NCBI GenBank assembly: GCA_039989895.1
Contig: JBDXGY010000004.1
Coordinates: 250,088 to 314,087 of the forward strand
Length of the DNA: 64,000 bases
Source of the DNA: Hyphomicrobiales bacterium
GTDB lineage: Bacteria > Pseudomonadota > Alphaproteobacteria > Rhizobiales > JACESI01
Direction of reading: 5' to 3'
Shown: piece by piece, positions 55,751 through 64,000 of the stretch
Layout of the letters: each line of letters begins with the position of its first letter
Position numbering within the stretch: the stretch's first letter is position 1
The notes under the pieces: generated by a model
The model's database searches: none
Told to the model about the DNA's origin: nothing
Seen by the model: the letters and a program-made list of their open reading frames with translations, nothing else
Translations under genes and position numbers: made by a program

Positions 55751-56095
55751 AACCGACACCAAGATACGTGAAAATAAAAAATCCATTTACTAACAACAAG
55801 TTAAATGATTTTTCTGAAAAAAGGCTCGCTAAATTTTATGCAAATGAGCAATTTCGCGCCACAGGAGAAATTATTTATGACTATTATTTAGGCTGACAAA
55901 ATTAAATTGCCTAATTTTTAATCATTTAATGATTGCGGTAGCCAATTATTCATTCAACGATGGAATATAGGGCACGAATAAAGACAAATGGTGTCACTTA
56001 ATACCGTGCATTCAAAATGTTTGGTTCAAAGTCAATTTCTTCAATTGCCCCACCCCTTACGTTCCTGTAAAAGACCCAAGCTAATCAGCAAATCG

Positions 56096-56172
<77 letters not shown>

Positions 56173-56298
56173 ATTGTTTCAATGAGTTAGATAAAATTTA
56201 TTGCTTTGAAAAAAGTTCTAGCAATCAAATAGCAATCAATCTTTGCGTTAAATTTTTTCGAAGTTGCTATGAGTTTTCTAAATTGTCTTAAAAACGAA

Positions 56299-56308
56299 GG
56301 GGGGGGGG
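56299..56308. repeat. Ten-G homopolymer tract
   Basis: Ten consecutive G residues lie between tRNA-Arg and the end of the SIR2-NACHT gene. It is outside any supported coding frame. It could be a slippage-prone tract or a sequencing-length artefact. Confidence 0.7.
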
Positions 56309-56374
56309 AAGCGGACGTTTGCTGCAGTTGCGAGACAAACACCCGCCGAATGGAAAGTGTTCGTTCGCGGAAGA

Positions 56375-59300
56375 TCAGGCCAAGTAGCGCCTTCCATGGC
56401 GCTGGCCAACATGCTCTAAAACCTCTCTTAGGTTGCATTGGAAAAGATCTTCGACATCTGTCAGCAAAGGCAAAAGACGCTCCTGTACAAAATCTTCGTC
56501 GGCGACTTCAGCTATTAGAAACCCTTTGCACCCATGCGGATTTGGCTCCCTCATTTCAGAAAGTAAATAGGATAACGCGCTTTCCGGCATATCTGACAAT
56601 GTCACATTCTCACAAAAAGGAAGTATCTTCTTTGAAACTGTTGTTCGGTGCTTTGAGCCGTCATCGGCGAGAATAGCGATCAAACGATGCGTTGTTTTCA
56701 GATCGCCGTGGCAACCTATGAACGACGCAAGCTGATCACAGAACCAATCAAAACCGTTGTCGATTGAAGGTTTTTCCGATTCTACATAATCCAGAAGTTC
56801 CAAAATGTCGCCAAAATCCACATCCCCAAGGTTCGCAAATTCAGTAGGTATGCCTTTTGGCAAAACAGCTTCAATTAAACGCCTATTTTTTGACCGTAGA
56901 ACTTTGAGAAGTAGGTCTTTGTGGCCGTCCCAGTCCAACTCGACACCCTCCAAGGAAGGCAACTCATCCCCAAGAGAAATAGTTCCATCCAACGCATTCT
57001 CGATGACATCAAACACTGCGTCAGTTCTGTCAGGGCATGAACAATACATGAATAGTGCAGCCTTTAAACCCGCATAATCTTTAGCTTTTTCTTCAACTAA
57101 ATGGGAGCAAGTCCCTGAATGGCGACAAATATCTACGAGAGCTAAAAGAGCGAAACCGTCTCCGTCACTTATCGATTGGATAATGCAATCGAGCTCTTTC
57201 CCTTTGATGCCGTCTAGAGAGAGGCTGTTTCCTCGCCAAAGAATAAAATGAATAGCTACACAAGCGTCATGGGTCTCTATTGGAAGTAAACGAAAGTAGA
57301 TGTCTAGCCATGCTTGTGTTTTTTTCTCATAGCCAATGTCGCACAGAATACCCGCCGCCAAAGATGAAACAGTCCCTTTTTTGAGAGAAGGAGCCAGACA
57401 ATCCAGAACGTCCTTTTCAGGTAATTCGGAAAGTGCATAAGCGATCGAAGTAGTCGTGGCCTCAACGTCGTTCGTCTGGTTTGAGTTCTCAGCCACCCAA
57501 TTTGCAATAACTACAAGATCATCGTTAGTGACTAGTTTAGAAAGCGCTTTGCCCACGCCGTTTGCCAAGAAATTATAGTCTCTCTCGCCTTCCAGAAGTA
57601 GTTCCAGAAGCATTGGTTTTTCATCGGAACCCCGTATCATCGCTAATCTCAGGGCAGCGGAACCGCCAAGCGAACCACGTTTTTCCACAAATTGTCTAAG
57701 TACGGGAATGTGATGAGAGTTCAACGGCAGATCGGTCTCAATGGCCCATCCAAGTTCTAGGTCTTCGGAAGAGCCCGCATCATGGCTTTCAATGCATTTC
57801 TCCAAAACGGAGAGAATTACCTGATCGCGATTTTCTTCCAAGTACTTACAAGAAGACAACGCAAGTCTTTGATCTAAATTGAGAATTTCATCTAATAACT
57901 GATCAGATTTCTCTTCTGGAAGCAGAGCCGTAATCTGCATAAGGGCCTGATCCCATCTACGGAAACGTAAAACTTCCTTAAGAACTGATGGATCCTGTTC
58001 ATACACAGATGCTAAATGAGAAGCAGCCAAAAATTCAGTGACCGATTGGTGAAAAAACGCCAATCTTCTTTTTGGCAATGGTTGAAGCACTTCCTGAGAA
58101 ATAAGCCAGTTGATAATCTCTTCTGCCGCTGATGCGTCGCTCTCGGACCCTTCAAGTTCGCCTAAAGTTATTGCTTCAAGACTTGTGAAGTTAAAGTACT
58201 CGGTACCCGCATTCATCGTGTCAAAGGCTATGCGCTCCAATATTGTAGTCAAATCAAGGGAATTTTGAAATCTTTCCCTGAACCGCTCGCTCAATCCTTC
58301 GAACATTCGAACAAAAACGGATCTTGGATTTGCTGAACTGCCAACATCTATTTTATTGTCCTGTAGCAGGCGATAGAAGAAGGGCCTACTTATTAGATCA
58401 ACCATTTCCCGTCGAAAATCTCCATCAAGAAGAAACCCTTTATCTAACAGGGCCTTTTCTGCAAGTTTTCCATCAATACTCGACAACGTGTAAACTTCAA
58501 AATCATGCTCAGGTATGCCGTACGATGTCCTAGATGCAAAAACCAAAGATGCGTTTTCTACCCGTTTTATGAATTTTCCCAAGTCATCTTCATATTTTGC
58601 ATCCGTCCAATATTTCTTGGGCATCTCGTTAAAGGAATCGACAAATATCTTCACCTTGAAGTGACTTATGAGTTGTTCCAGTGAAATTCCAACTGGAAGA
58701 GTATTATCCGCAAGGCTCCATAGGTCGCCATCGTACTGTTTCATGTCCACTACAACCGGGATGGCAACCTCTTTGATGTCGGCTTCTGCTCCCATGCTGG
58801 CTTCTTGAAGTTGTTTTGACAGCTCTGCAGCGGCGAAATTGAGCGAGTGGGTCTTACCCGCCCCAGGTAGGCCAACAAGCAGCGTTCTCTGCGGTCCATA
58901 AACCAGCAACTCATCAACATTTCGGAAGCTATTTCTCCAATATTTTCGGGAAAATTTCCGCTCCTGCTTAGACTGTTTCTCCACACCAATTGGAATTTTG
59001 TCGTTGGAACTCTTAACACGGGCAAGACGAGAAGCGTGCCTCAAAAGCGCCAACTCGAATTCCGCGTTTTCGGCTTCCTGCTCTTCCTCAATTACTTTTT
59101 TAACGGGTTGTTCTTTCAGTTGATCTAGGGCGACTAAGAGACCTTCATGTGAGACCTTGCCCTGATCATCGGTTGTTGTTTTATAATTGAGAATGTGGAT
59201 CCCGTAAGAGCGTCTCCAATAGTTGATTTCTTCTTCAGTCATGTTTGGCAGTATGGCGTAATGATCTCGGACGGCGCCCTCATAAGTGTTCGCCAGCAAA

Positions 59301-59941
59301 TCCCTCAAATAAATAAAATCCGGGTCCCTCAATCCAAAGCCGACGTAAAGAACTGGTCGGCTAATCATCAAAGTCTTCAGGGTTTCCAGCGCTCGGTTCC
59401 ATTCTCCCTGGGGCAATAGTTTGCGGTACTGTTCGCGGGTCAGGACGATGCTTTGTGCATCAGATGCATCACCATGAGGCTTGAAAACAAATCCCGATTT
59501 CTTAGATTGGGCCAACGTCGCCATTTCGGTGAGATGTCGATTAGTAACTGGTGGTGGGAAAAAAGTACTTTGCTTAAAAGTGCGCAAGGCTTCTTCTAGA
59601 AGGTTGTCATAGTTCGTCGTCACAAAGCTTGTCGGTCCCAGTTCTACAATCTTTCGGTGGATATCATCGGGTTTGGCCGTACCGTAGCGGCAAGACTGGC
59701 GAATAAATTCGCCTATTTGCTGTTGGGTTAGTTGATCAAATCCGTAGCTTGCGGCTTGCAGTAACTCGCCATTTTTATGCTCATCGCGAACCAAGTCCGC
59801 ACTTTTCCCAGCGGCTTCGAGGAAATCAATCAACTCTGCGATCATCCCTTCCCAAGAAGGAAGGCCTGACCAACGGGAAACTCCTGAACCAACAAAAATA
59901 ACCGTCTCTGGCTCATTGAGATGCTTAACTAAATTTAGCAT
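56375..59941 (-). CDS. SIR2-NACHT (STAND NTPase) protein, probable antiphage defence
   Basis: 1188 residues. Residues ~1-275 form a SIR2-type NADase-like domain: GSGVS (18-22), TTNYD with Asn110, and KPHGD with His156, the residues expected for NAD cleavage. Residues ~345-650 hold a NACHT NTPase: Walker A GLPGAGKT (357-364), Walker B KIFVDSFNEMPK (~431-442), then helical NACHT-associated parts. Residues ~650-1188 are helical, repeat-like and probably sense the trigger. SIR2-STAND proteins (Avs5/type V AVAST and relatives) deplete NAD on phage recognition. AAGGA stands before the ATG. It lies downstream of tRNA-Arg and near an IS, as in a defence island. A frame-5 kb partner upstream is a truncated MBL-fold gene. 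Confidence 0.85.
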   Translation of the reverse strand: MLNLVKHLNEPETVIFVGSGVSRWSGLPSWEGMIAELIDFLEAAGKSADLVRDEHKNGELLQAASYGFDQLTQQQIGEFIRQSCRYGTAKPDDIHRKIVELGPTSFVTTNYDNLLEEALRTFKQSTFFPPPVTNRHLTEMATLAQSKKSGFVFKPHGDASDAQSIVLTREQYRKLLPQGEWNRALETLKTLMISRPVLYVGFGLRDPDFIYLRDLLANTYEGAVRDHYAILPNMTEEEINYWRRSYGIHILNYKTTTDDQGKVSHEGLLVALDQLKEQPVKKVIEEEQEAENAEFELALLRHASRLARVKSSNDKIPIGVEKQSKQERKFSRKYWRNSFRNVDELLVYGPQRTLLVGLPGAGKTHSLNFAAAELSKQLQEASMGAEADIKEVAIPVVVDMKQYDGDLWSLADNTLPVGISLEQLISHFKVKIFVDSFNEMPKKYWTDAKYEDDLGKFIKRVENASLVFASRTSYGIPEHDFEVYTLSSIDGKLAEKALLDKGFLLDGDFRREMVDLISRPFFYRLLQDNKIDVGSSANPRSVFVRMFEGLSERFRERFQNSLDLTTILERIAFDTMNAGTEYFNFTSLEAITLGELEGSESDASAAEEIINWLISQEVLQPLPKRRLAFFHQSVTEFLAASHLASVYEQDPSVLKEVLRFRRWDQALMQITALLPEEKSDQLLDEILNLDQRLALSSCKYLEENRDQVILSVLEKCIESHDAGSSEDLELGWAIETDLPLNSHHIPVLRQFVEKRGSLGGSAALRLAMIRGSDEKPMLLELLLEGERDYNFLANGVGKALSKLVTNDDLVVIANWVAENSNQTNDVEATTTSIAYALSELPEKDVLDCLAPSLKKGTVSSLAAGILCDIGYEKKTQAWLDIYFRLLPIETHDACVAIHFILWRGNSLSLDGIKGKELDCIIQSISDGDGFALLALVDICRHSGTCSHLVEEKAKDYAGLKAALFMYCSCPDRTDAVFDVIENALDGTISLGDELPSLEGVELDWDGHKDLLLKVLRSKNRRLIEAVLPKGIPTEFANLGDVDFGDILELLDYVESEKPSIDNGFDWFCDQLASFIGCHGDLKTTHRLIAILADDGSKHRTTVSKKILPFCENVTLSDMPESALSYLLSEMREPNPHGCKGFLIAEVADEDFVQERLLPLLTDVEDLFQCNLREVLEHVGQRHGRRYLA

Positions 59942-60301
59942 TTTTTCCTTCGACTTTTGATGCAGCTCTTGGGTAAAGATATCAGAAGTTCAAGCCGATT
60001 GCAGCTTAATTACTGCAATAAATATCAAGCTCTCCGGTGCAATGTTGTTCGCCAGACGCTATGCTCAATATGCGTCGGCGAAGGCATATAACCCAGCCAA
60101 AAGAACGGTGAGGAGTTTTTATAGTCTTTTTAATTCGCTGCGCGTACTATGAACGTCCAAAATGCAGGCTGCTAATGCAGCATCGGGGTAGCTTGATCGA
60201 TGTCCGATAAGGGCCGTTCGGTTTGAAAGATGCCGCCAAGAGACTTCACTTTAGTCGAAATACAACTTATAATTAATACTAGCAATTCTACATTGCACCA
60301 G
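59942..60301. other. 360-bp gap upstream of the SIR2-NACHT gene
   Basis: No gene was seen. It should contain the SIR2-NACHT promoter on the minus strand. A small hairpin, GCTGC-TAAT-GCAGC, lies near 60168-60181. Confidence 0.4.
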
Positions 60302-61420
60302 TTATTGAAACCGACCATTCGTTACCTTTATCTGCCAGGTCCCATTCCCTTCGTTCATCGTTGCACAAAGTATTTTATCACCATCAGTGCGTACATTGAC
60401 CAGTCCATAGACCTGACCTGCAACAACATATGTGTATCCCATCGAACGTGATTTCTTTTCAGGTCTAAGTGCGCCAGGTTTTTGTTCTTTGTAATACACT
60501 CGTGACGCTGTCAGATTGTCACCTGTCAAATTGCGCTTCCCTCCACCATCTTTGGGAACAGTAAGTTTATCAGGATCGCCCAAGCTTACGCTTCGAGCTA
60601 GTTCTGTCGAATACACCAATGGTGTCAGTATTTTATCATCTTTAATTGTAAGATAACCAGTAATTCCACTGGCACCGACAATAGATGGTCGTGGATGATC
60701 GTGTCCCTCTGCATCACCAGATGAAATCACTGTAACTGCTGGCTTAATGGTAGCAAGGAATTCATACGAAACATCATCACTTCCATGGTGGCAGGCTTTA
60801 GCAATATCTGCATGGAATGCTTTTTCGTTTCCACTATATGCGTCCAACAATGCATGCTGACTTCGTTGATTCAAATCACCGGTCAGCAGCACGCGAACCC
60901 CATGGTAATCAACACGAAGAAGAACACTGTGTCCATTAGTACTCTGACCAGTTTTTGATGCATGATACCTTACTAACCCTGGGCCGTCTGACGTATTTTT
61001 TTCCACAGGCCCAAGCACATTAAAAGTTAGCCCGTTTGCATTCAGATCATTCAGGTTGCCTTCGGAATGACTAAGCCTTTGGAATGGGGTGTTTCCACCA
61101 GATTTAGTTTTGGTCTTTGTAACTTTATTGATGAAACGTGCCCACATTCCCTGCAATTGTGGATTGGAACTTGGCTTCAATTGGCTGACAGCTTTGTTTC
61201 TAGAAGTGAGAAGGTCAGTATAATAGCGTTTTGAACCAGACTTCGTAGTTGAGCCCAAGAATCTGTTTTGAGTGGGAGTCCGCCACCACGACAACCCGGC
61301 ATGATAGAATTTTTCAACCCTTACTTCTGAACAATCAAGTTCTTCATCTTGAGAAGAATCCAGCAAATCAGCGAGGCCGCCGTAATGATCTTCATCATTG
61401 TGCGAACTGTAAGTCATCAA
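60302..61420 (-). pseudogene. Metallo-beta-lactamase-fold hydrolase, 5'-truncated next to an IS element
   Basis: A 372-residue frame of the ComEC/Rec2-like MBL group. It begins directly at the metal motif SHNDEDHYGGL (HxDxDH), while normal family members have ~55-70 residues before it (GQGD...DGG). Later motifs are VLLTGDLNQRSQHALL and ADIAKACHHGSDD (metal Asp and His), and a C-terminal SH3-like extension. On the minus strand an in-frame TAG lies just upstream of the first codons, 1-4 bp from the IS edge, so the missing 5' part was lost by insertion or deletion. If expressed it would lack the first beta-sheet and is probably inactive. Its position and strand, 360 bp upstream of SIR2-NACHT, suggest it once belonged to the same defence unit. 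Confidence 0.65.
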
Positions 61421-61493
61421 CGCCTAATGGACAGATTGTGCTAGTTGCCTAAGGGAGTGCTTTTGGCTCATCATAGCTATCAAGGAGCTAATG

Positions 61494-61868
61494 ATGAGAC
61501 GAAAGAACGAACGATTTACAGACGATGCAGATCGAGTTGTAAAAGATATAAAACGCCAGACACGAAGACGCTTTTCCTCCGAGGATAAAATACGCATTGT
61601 GCTTGCTGGTCTTCGTGGCGATGACAGCATAGCTGAGTTGTGCCGCCAAGAAGGTATTGCACAAAGCCAATATTACTCATGGTCCAAAGAGTTCATGGAA
61701 GCCGGGAAGAAACGCCTTGCTGGTGACACCATGCGCGAAGCTAATACTGATGAAGTTAAAGGACTTCGCCGTGAATCTCGTGACCTCAAGGAAGTTGTTG
61801 CTGAGCAGGCATTAGAATTACGTCTTCTCAAAAAAAGCATGTTCATGGATGGGGGAGACGACGAATGA
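61494..61868 (+). CDS. IS3-family transposase OrfA (helix-turn-helix)
   Basis: About 124 residues. An N-terminal basic region and helix-turn-helix (FSSEDKIRIVLAGLRGDDSIAELCRQEGIAQSQYYSWSKEFM) of the transposase_8 type are followed by a leucine-zipper-like helix (LKEVVAEQALELRLLKK). AAGGAG is 6 nt before the ATG at 61494; the ATG at 61491 is closer. It overlaps OrfB by ATGA, so OrfB may be made by re-initiation or frameshifting. Confidence 0.9.
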   Translation: MRRKNERFTDDADRVVKDIKRQTRRRFSSEDKIRIVLAGLRGDDSIAELCRQEGIAQSQYYSWSKEFMEAGKKRLAGDTMREANTDEVKGLRRESRDLKEVVAEQALELRLLKKSMFMDGGDDE

Positions 61869-62845
61869 GATACCCTGCAACTGAGAAGCTTGAGATTATT
61901 AGATTGGTTGAACAATCACATCTTCCTGCAAAACAAACGTTAGATCGATTAGGTATTCCTCGTTCAACGTTTTACTTGTGGTACGACAAGTATCAATCTG
62001 GTGGTGTTGATGCACTTGAAGACAAGGCTCCTATGCATACGCGAGTTTGGAACCGTATTCCTGATAATATGAGAGAACTGATCATTGATCTTGCACTAGA
62101 GCAACCTGAATTATCGCCACGAGAACTTGCTGTACGTTTTACAGACATACAGCAATACTTTGTGTCAGAAGCCAGTGTGTACAGGCTTCTCAAAGCCCAT
62201 GACCTCATTACCAGTCCAGCGTTTGTTGTTATCAAGGCTGCAAATGAGTTCAAGGATAAAACCACGGCACCAAACGAGATGTGGCAAACAGACTTCACCT
62301 ATTTAAAGATCATTGGTTGGGGCTGGTTCTACCTATCGACAATCCTCGATGACTATAGTCGCTATGTGATTGCATGGAAGCTCTGCACAACGATGAAGGC
62401 CAGTGATGTCACTGATACGTTGGAACTGGCTTTGACTGCTTCAGGTTGTGATCAAGTTAATGTTCAACATCGACCACGATTACTGTCTGACAATGGCGCC
62501 TCATACATTGCAAGTGAATTAGCAGAATGGCTAGATGACAAGGGTATGGATCATGTTCGTGGCGCTCCATATCACCCGCAAACGCAAGGTAAAATCGAAC
62601 GGTGGCATCAAACCCTCAAGAATCGCATTCTGTTGGAGAACTACTTCCTTCCAAGCGATCTCAAAGAACAGATTGGAAAGTTCATCGATCATTACAATAA
62701 CCATCGATACCACGAGAGCCTTCAGAACCTCACACCCGCTGATGTGTACTTTGGACGTGGGCAGACAATTTTAATGGAAAGAGAAAGGATTAAACAAAAC
62801 ACAATCAATCAACGGCGCTTGCAATACCGCAACCATGCCGCTTAA
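61865..62845 (+). CDS. IS3-family transposase OrfB (DDE integrase core)
   Basis: 326 residues. An N-terminal HTH region (IPRSTFYLWYDKYQSGG) precedes an rve-type catalytic core: first Asp in MWQTDFTYLKI, second Asp in LLSDNGASYIASE, and Glu in GKIERWHQTLKN, followed by a HYNNHRYHESL block. The reading frame is intact, so the element may still be active. Confidence 0.93.
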   Translation: MRYPATEKLEIIRLVEQSHLPAKQTLDRLGIPRSTFYLWYDKYQSGGVDALEDKAPMHTRVWNRIPDNMRELIIDLALEQPELSPRELAVRFTDIQQYFVSEASVYRLLKAHDLITSPAFVVIKAANEFKDKTTAPNEMWQTDFTYLKIIGWGWFYLSTILDDYSRYVIAWKLCTTMKASDVTDTLELALTASGCDQVNVQHRPRLLSDNGASYIASELAEWLDDKGMDHVRGAPYHPQTQGKIERWHQTLKNRILLENYFLPSDLKEQIGKFIDHYNNHRYHESLQNLTPADVYFGRGQTILMERERIKQNTINQRRLQYRNHAA

Positions 62846-62954
62846 TATAAACAGAAAGATGAGCTGAAACTCTCACTTAAGTTAAGCAATCATCTGTCCA
62901 TAAATGTCTGATGACGGACACCCTTGGGTTCAACTTTTTCTCCAAAATTTCCCC

Positions 62955-63842
62955 TCAGTTTTGTCTCAACAGCTCCCAAACAAGTTCTTTTTGAGAATTC
63001 AAATTCTTAGCAAGCATGGAATATCCAGATAATTCCCCTTTATCATGCGAACAGACATGAAGCTCATCGCTTAATGACAGAGCAACCAGATCAACCAGAG
63101 CATCCAGATTTGTTTGATAACGGTCTAAATTCTTATTGCTATGCAATGGCTTTCCATCAGTATCAGGAATAGTGGAAGTAATCATAATACGACTGTCTAC
63201 AAAATATTTTCTCGCATAATCAATACAAGCATGATCATCAGAACAAATGAGCAGATTTTTACCCTTTACTTTAGGGGCAATGTCTTCAAAAAATGGCACA
63301 TAATCCGTTTGGTAGTCAGTGTTTCTGATATGGACAGCTGAGTAGGATTTTTCAATCTTACTGAGACGATTGATAATTTCATCAGATACCCTTTTTGTGA
63401 ACTTAAGCCGCTCTAAACATTGAATAGATTTATCACCACCACCAGCCATATGATGGATCAAAATTTTCTTTTCATGCGGCACTTCCATGTTGAAGGTTTC
63501 TCTTTTGCTTAAGTAATTACTATCAAGAGAACGCTGGTCAGGACTAAGGGTGATAGAACGAACTGTGCTACATAGCTTCGCCCAAAGATCAATATAATAT
63601 TTCTTGCTCATTCTCCTTGACGATAAGAACAATATGATTTTTTTTAACCATTCAGGCCCTGCATATATTATCTCATTATCGCGCGGCTCAAAATAATTAA
63701 AAAAATCATCAAGCAAGCCAGAAGCAGAAGAATCAAGAATAAGCTTTCGATTGTAATCAATACAATAGCGCCAACAGCGTTCTATCTGACATAAAGTGTC
63801 ATTTAAGCCACCCCGTGGTCGACACAGCACAATCTTCGACAA
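62955..63842 (-). CDS. Fucosyltransferase-like glycosyltransferase
   Basis: 295 residues. The opening IVLCRPRGGLNDTLCQIERCWRYCIDYNRKLILD (donor-loop pattern GGLxDxL) and AVHIRNTDYQTDY (HIRxxD) resemble GT11/GT23/NodZ-like fucosyltransferases. The late part (VCSHDKGELSGYSMLAKNL) also fits. The acceptor is unknown. It lies 54 bp from the IS right end, and its AT-rich codon use suggests acquired DNA. No other sugar genes are visible after it in the 158 bp to the window end, which hold no gene. Confidence 0.7.
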   Translation of the reverse strand: MSKIVLCRPRGGLNDTLCQIERCWRYCIDYNRKLILDSSASGLLDDFFNYFEPRDNEIIYAGPEWLKKIILFLSSRRMSKKYYIDLWAKLCSTVRSITLSPDQRSLDSNYLSKRETFNMEVPHEKKILIHHMAGGGDKSIQCLERLKFTKRVSDEIINRLSKIEKSYSAVHIRNTDYQTDYVPFFEDIAPKVKGKNLLICSDDHACIDYARKYFVDSRIMITSTIPDTDGKPLHSNKNLDRYQTNLDALVDLVALSLSDELHVCSHDKGELSGYSMLAKNLNSQKELVWELLRQN

Positions 63843-64000
63843 ACGTCTCTCTCCTGCTTCAAAAAATTAGACAAATCAGGTAACATCAGCACGCAATAAA
63901 CGCTAGACATACTACCAAGCATTTCCAGCAGTCATTCTCCGATTAGTTGCCCAATTCTCAATTCATTAAATACCCAAACCACACGCACTTAGATTGTGAA

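Larger units (their letters stand above)
61428..62900 (+). mobile_element. IS3-family insertion sequence, complete (1473 bp)
   Basis: The element begins TGGACAGAT and ends ATCTGTCCA. The 5'-TG...CA-3' tips and imperfect terminal inverted repeats of about 25-30 bp are typical of IS3 elements. It is flanked by TAA on both sides (61425-61427 and 62901-62903), a possible 3-bp target duplication. It carries orfA and orfB in the expected order with a 4-bp overlap. Confidence 0.85.

Noticed and set aside
56269..56676. A 135-residue frame on the plus strand over the SIR2-NACHT 3' end
   Set aside because: It runs through the ten-G tract (GGGE) and lies antisense to a well-supported gene; no family features or ribosome site.

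Overview
The window looks like a chromosome segment of an alphaproteobacterium, most likely a marine or host-associated member of the Hyphomicrobiales (Rhizobiales). The block DUF2948 - hisD - UPF0262 - low-Mr phosphatase - infA - maf - yacG - tRNA-Phe is a gene order I know from that group. The pgk-fba pair, the UrtABCDE urea transporter, the SitABCD-type metal transporter and the MotA-like/OmpA-like pair fit as well. Base composition is moderate with AT-rich intergenic regions. No ribosomal RNA, CRISPR array or intact prophage was seen.

Layout. 1-7317: glycolysis (pgk 3' end, class II aldolase), a ThiE-like protein, a Sel1-repeat protein, EF-P, an inositol-monophosphatase-family enzyme and a proton-channel/peptidoglycan-anchor pair. 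7318-8777: a gene-poor patch around one unrecognised ORF with a possible PD-(D/E)XK motif. 8778-14176: a small secreted protein, a SitDCBA Mn/Fe-type ABC transporter (minus strand) with Fur/Mur-like palindromes at its head, and a GntR/FCD regulator. 14220-33339: an exopolysaccharide (EPS) and signalling cluster. 33392-41681: RecD-like helicase, cold-shock protein, a cytochrome c'/cytochrome b561/radical SAM operon, a degenerate GGDEF protein and an MsbA-like exporter. 41838-46138: the conserved hisD-infA-maf-yacG-tRNA-Phe block. 46450-55695: isocitrate lyase, ChrA, a 2OG-Fe(II) oxygenase-like protein and urtABCDE. 56096-63842: tRNA-Arg(CCG) followed by what looks like an accessory island: a 1188-residue SIR2-NACHT protein of antiphage type, a 5'-truncated metallo-beta-lactamase-fold gene, a complete IS3-family element and a fucosyltransferase-like gene.

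How the parts work together. The EPS cluster carries at least seven glycosyltransferases (one fused to an initiating sugar-phosphate transferase), a Wzx-like flippase, an acyltransferase and a CpsD-like ATPase. It also carries its own controls: a hybrid kinase (HisKA-HATPase-REC-Hpt), an NtrC-type sigma-54 activator, and a partner-switching pair (a HATPase-REC-SpoIIE fusion and a STAS protein). Three intergenic sites match the sigma-54 -24/-12 consensus and point into the three EPS transcription units, so the local activator probably drives them. Two of these promoters diverge around a compact cluster of TTTGCAAA-type repeats that could be its enhancer. A fourth sigma-54 match lies just upstream of urtA, which fits nitrogen control of urea uptake.

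The most unusual features are the self-contained sigma-54/partner-switch EPS circuit, the SIR2-NACHT plus MBL pair beside tRNA-Arg, and the CpsD-like ATPase whose Walker A lysine is replaced by valine. All functional calls come from reading sequence motifs; no database search was run.
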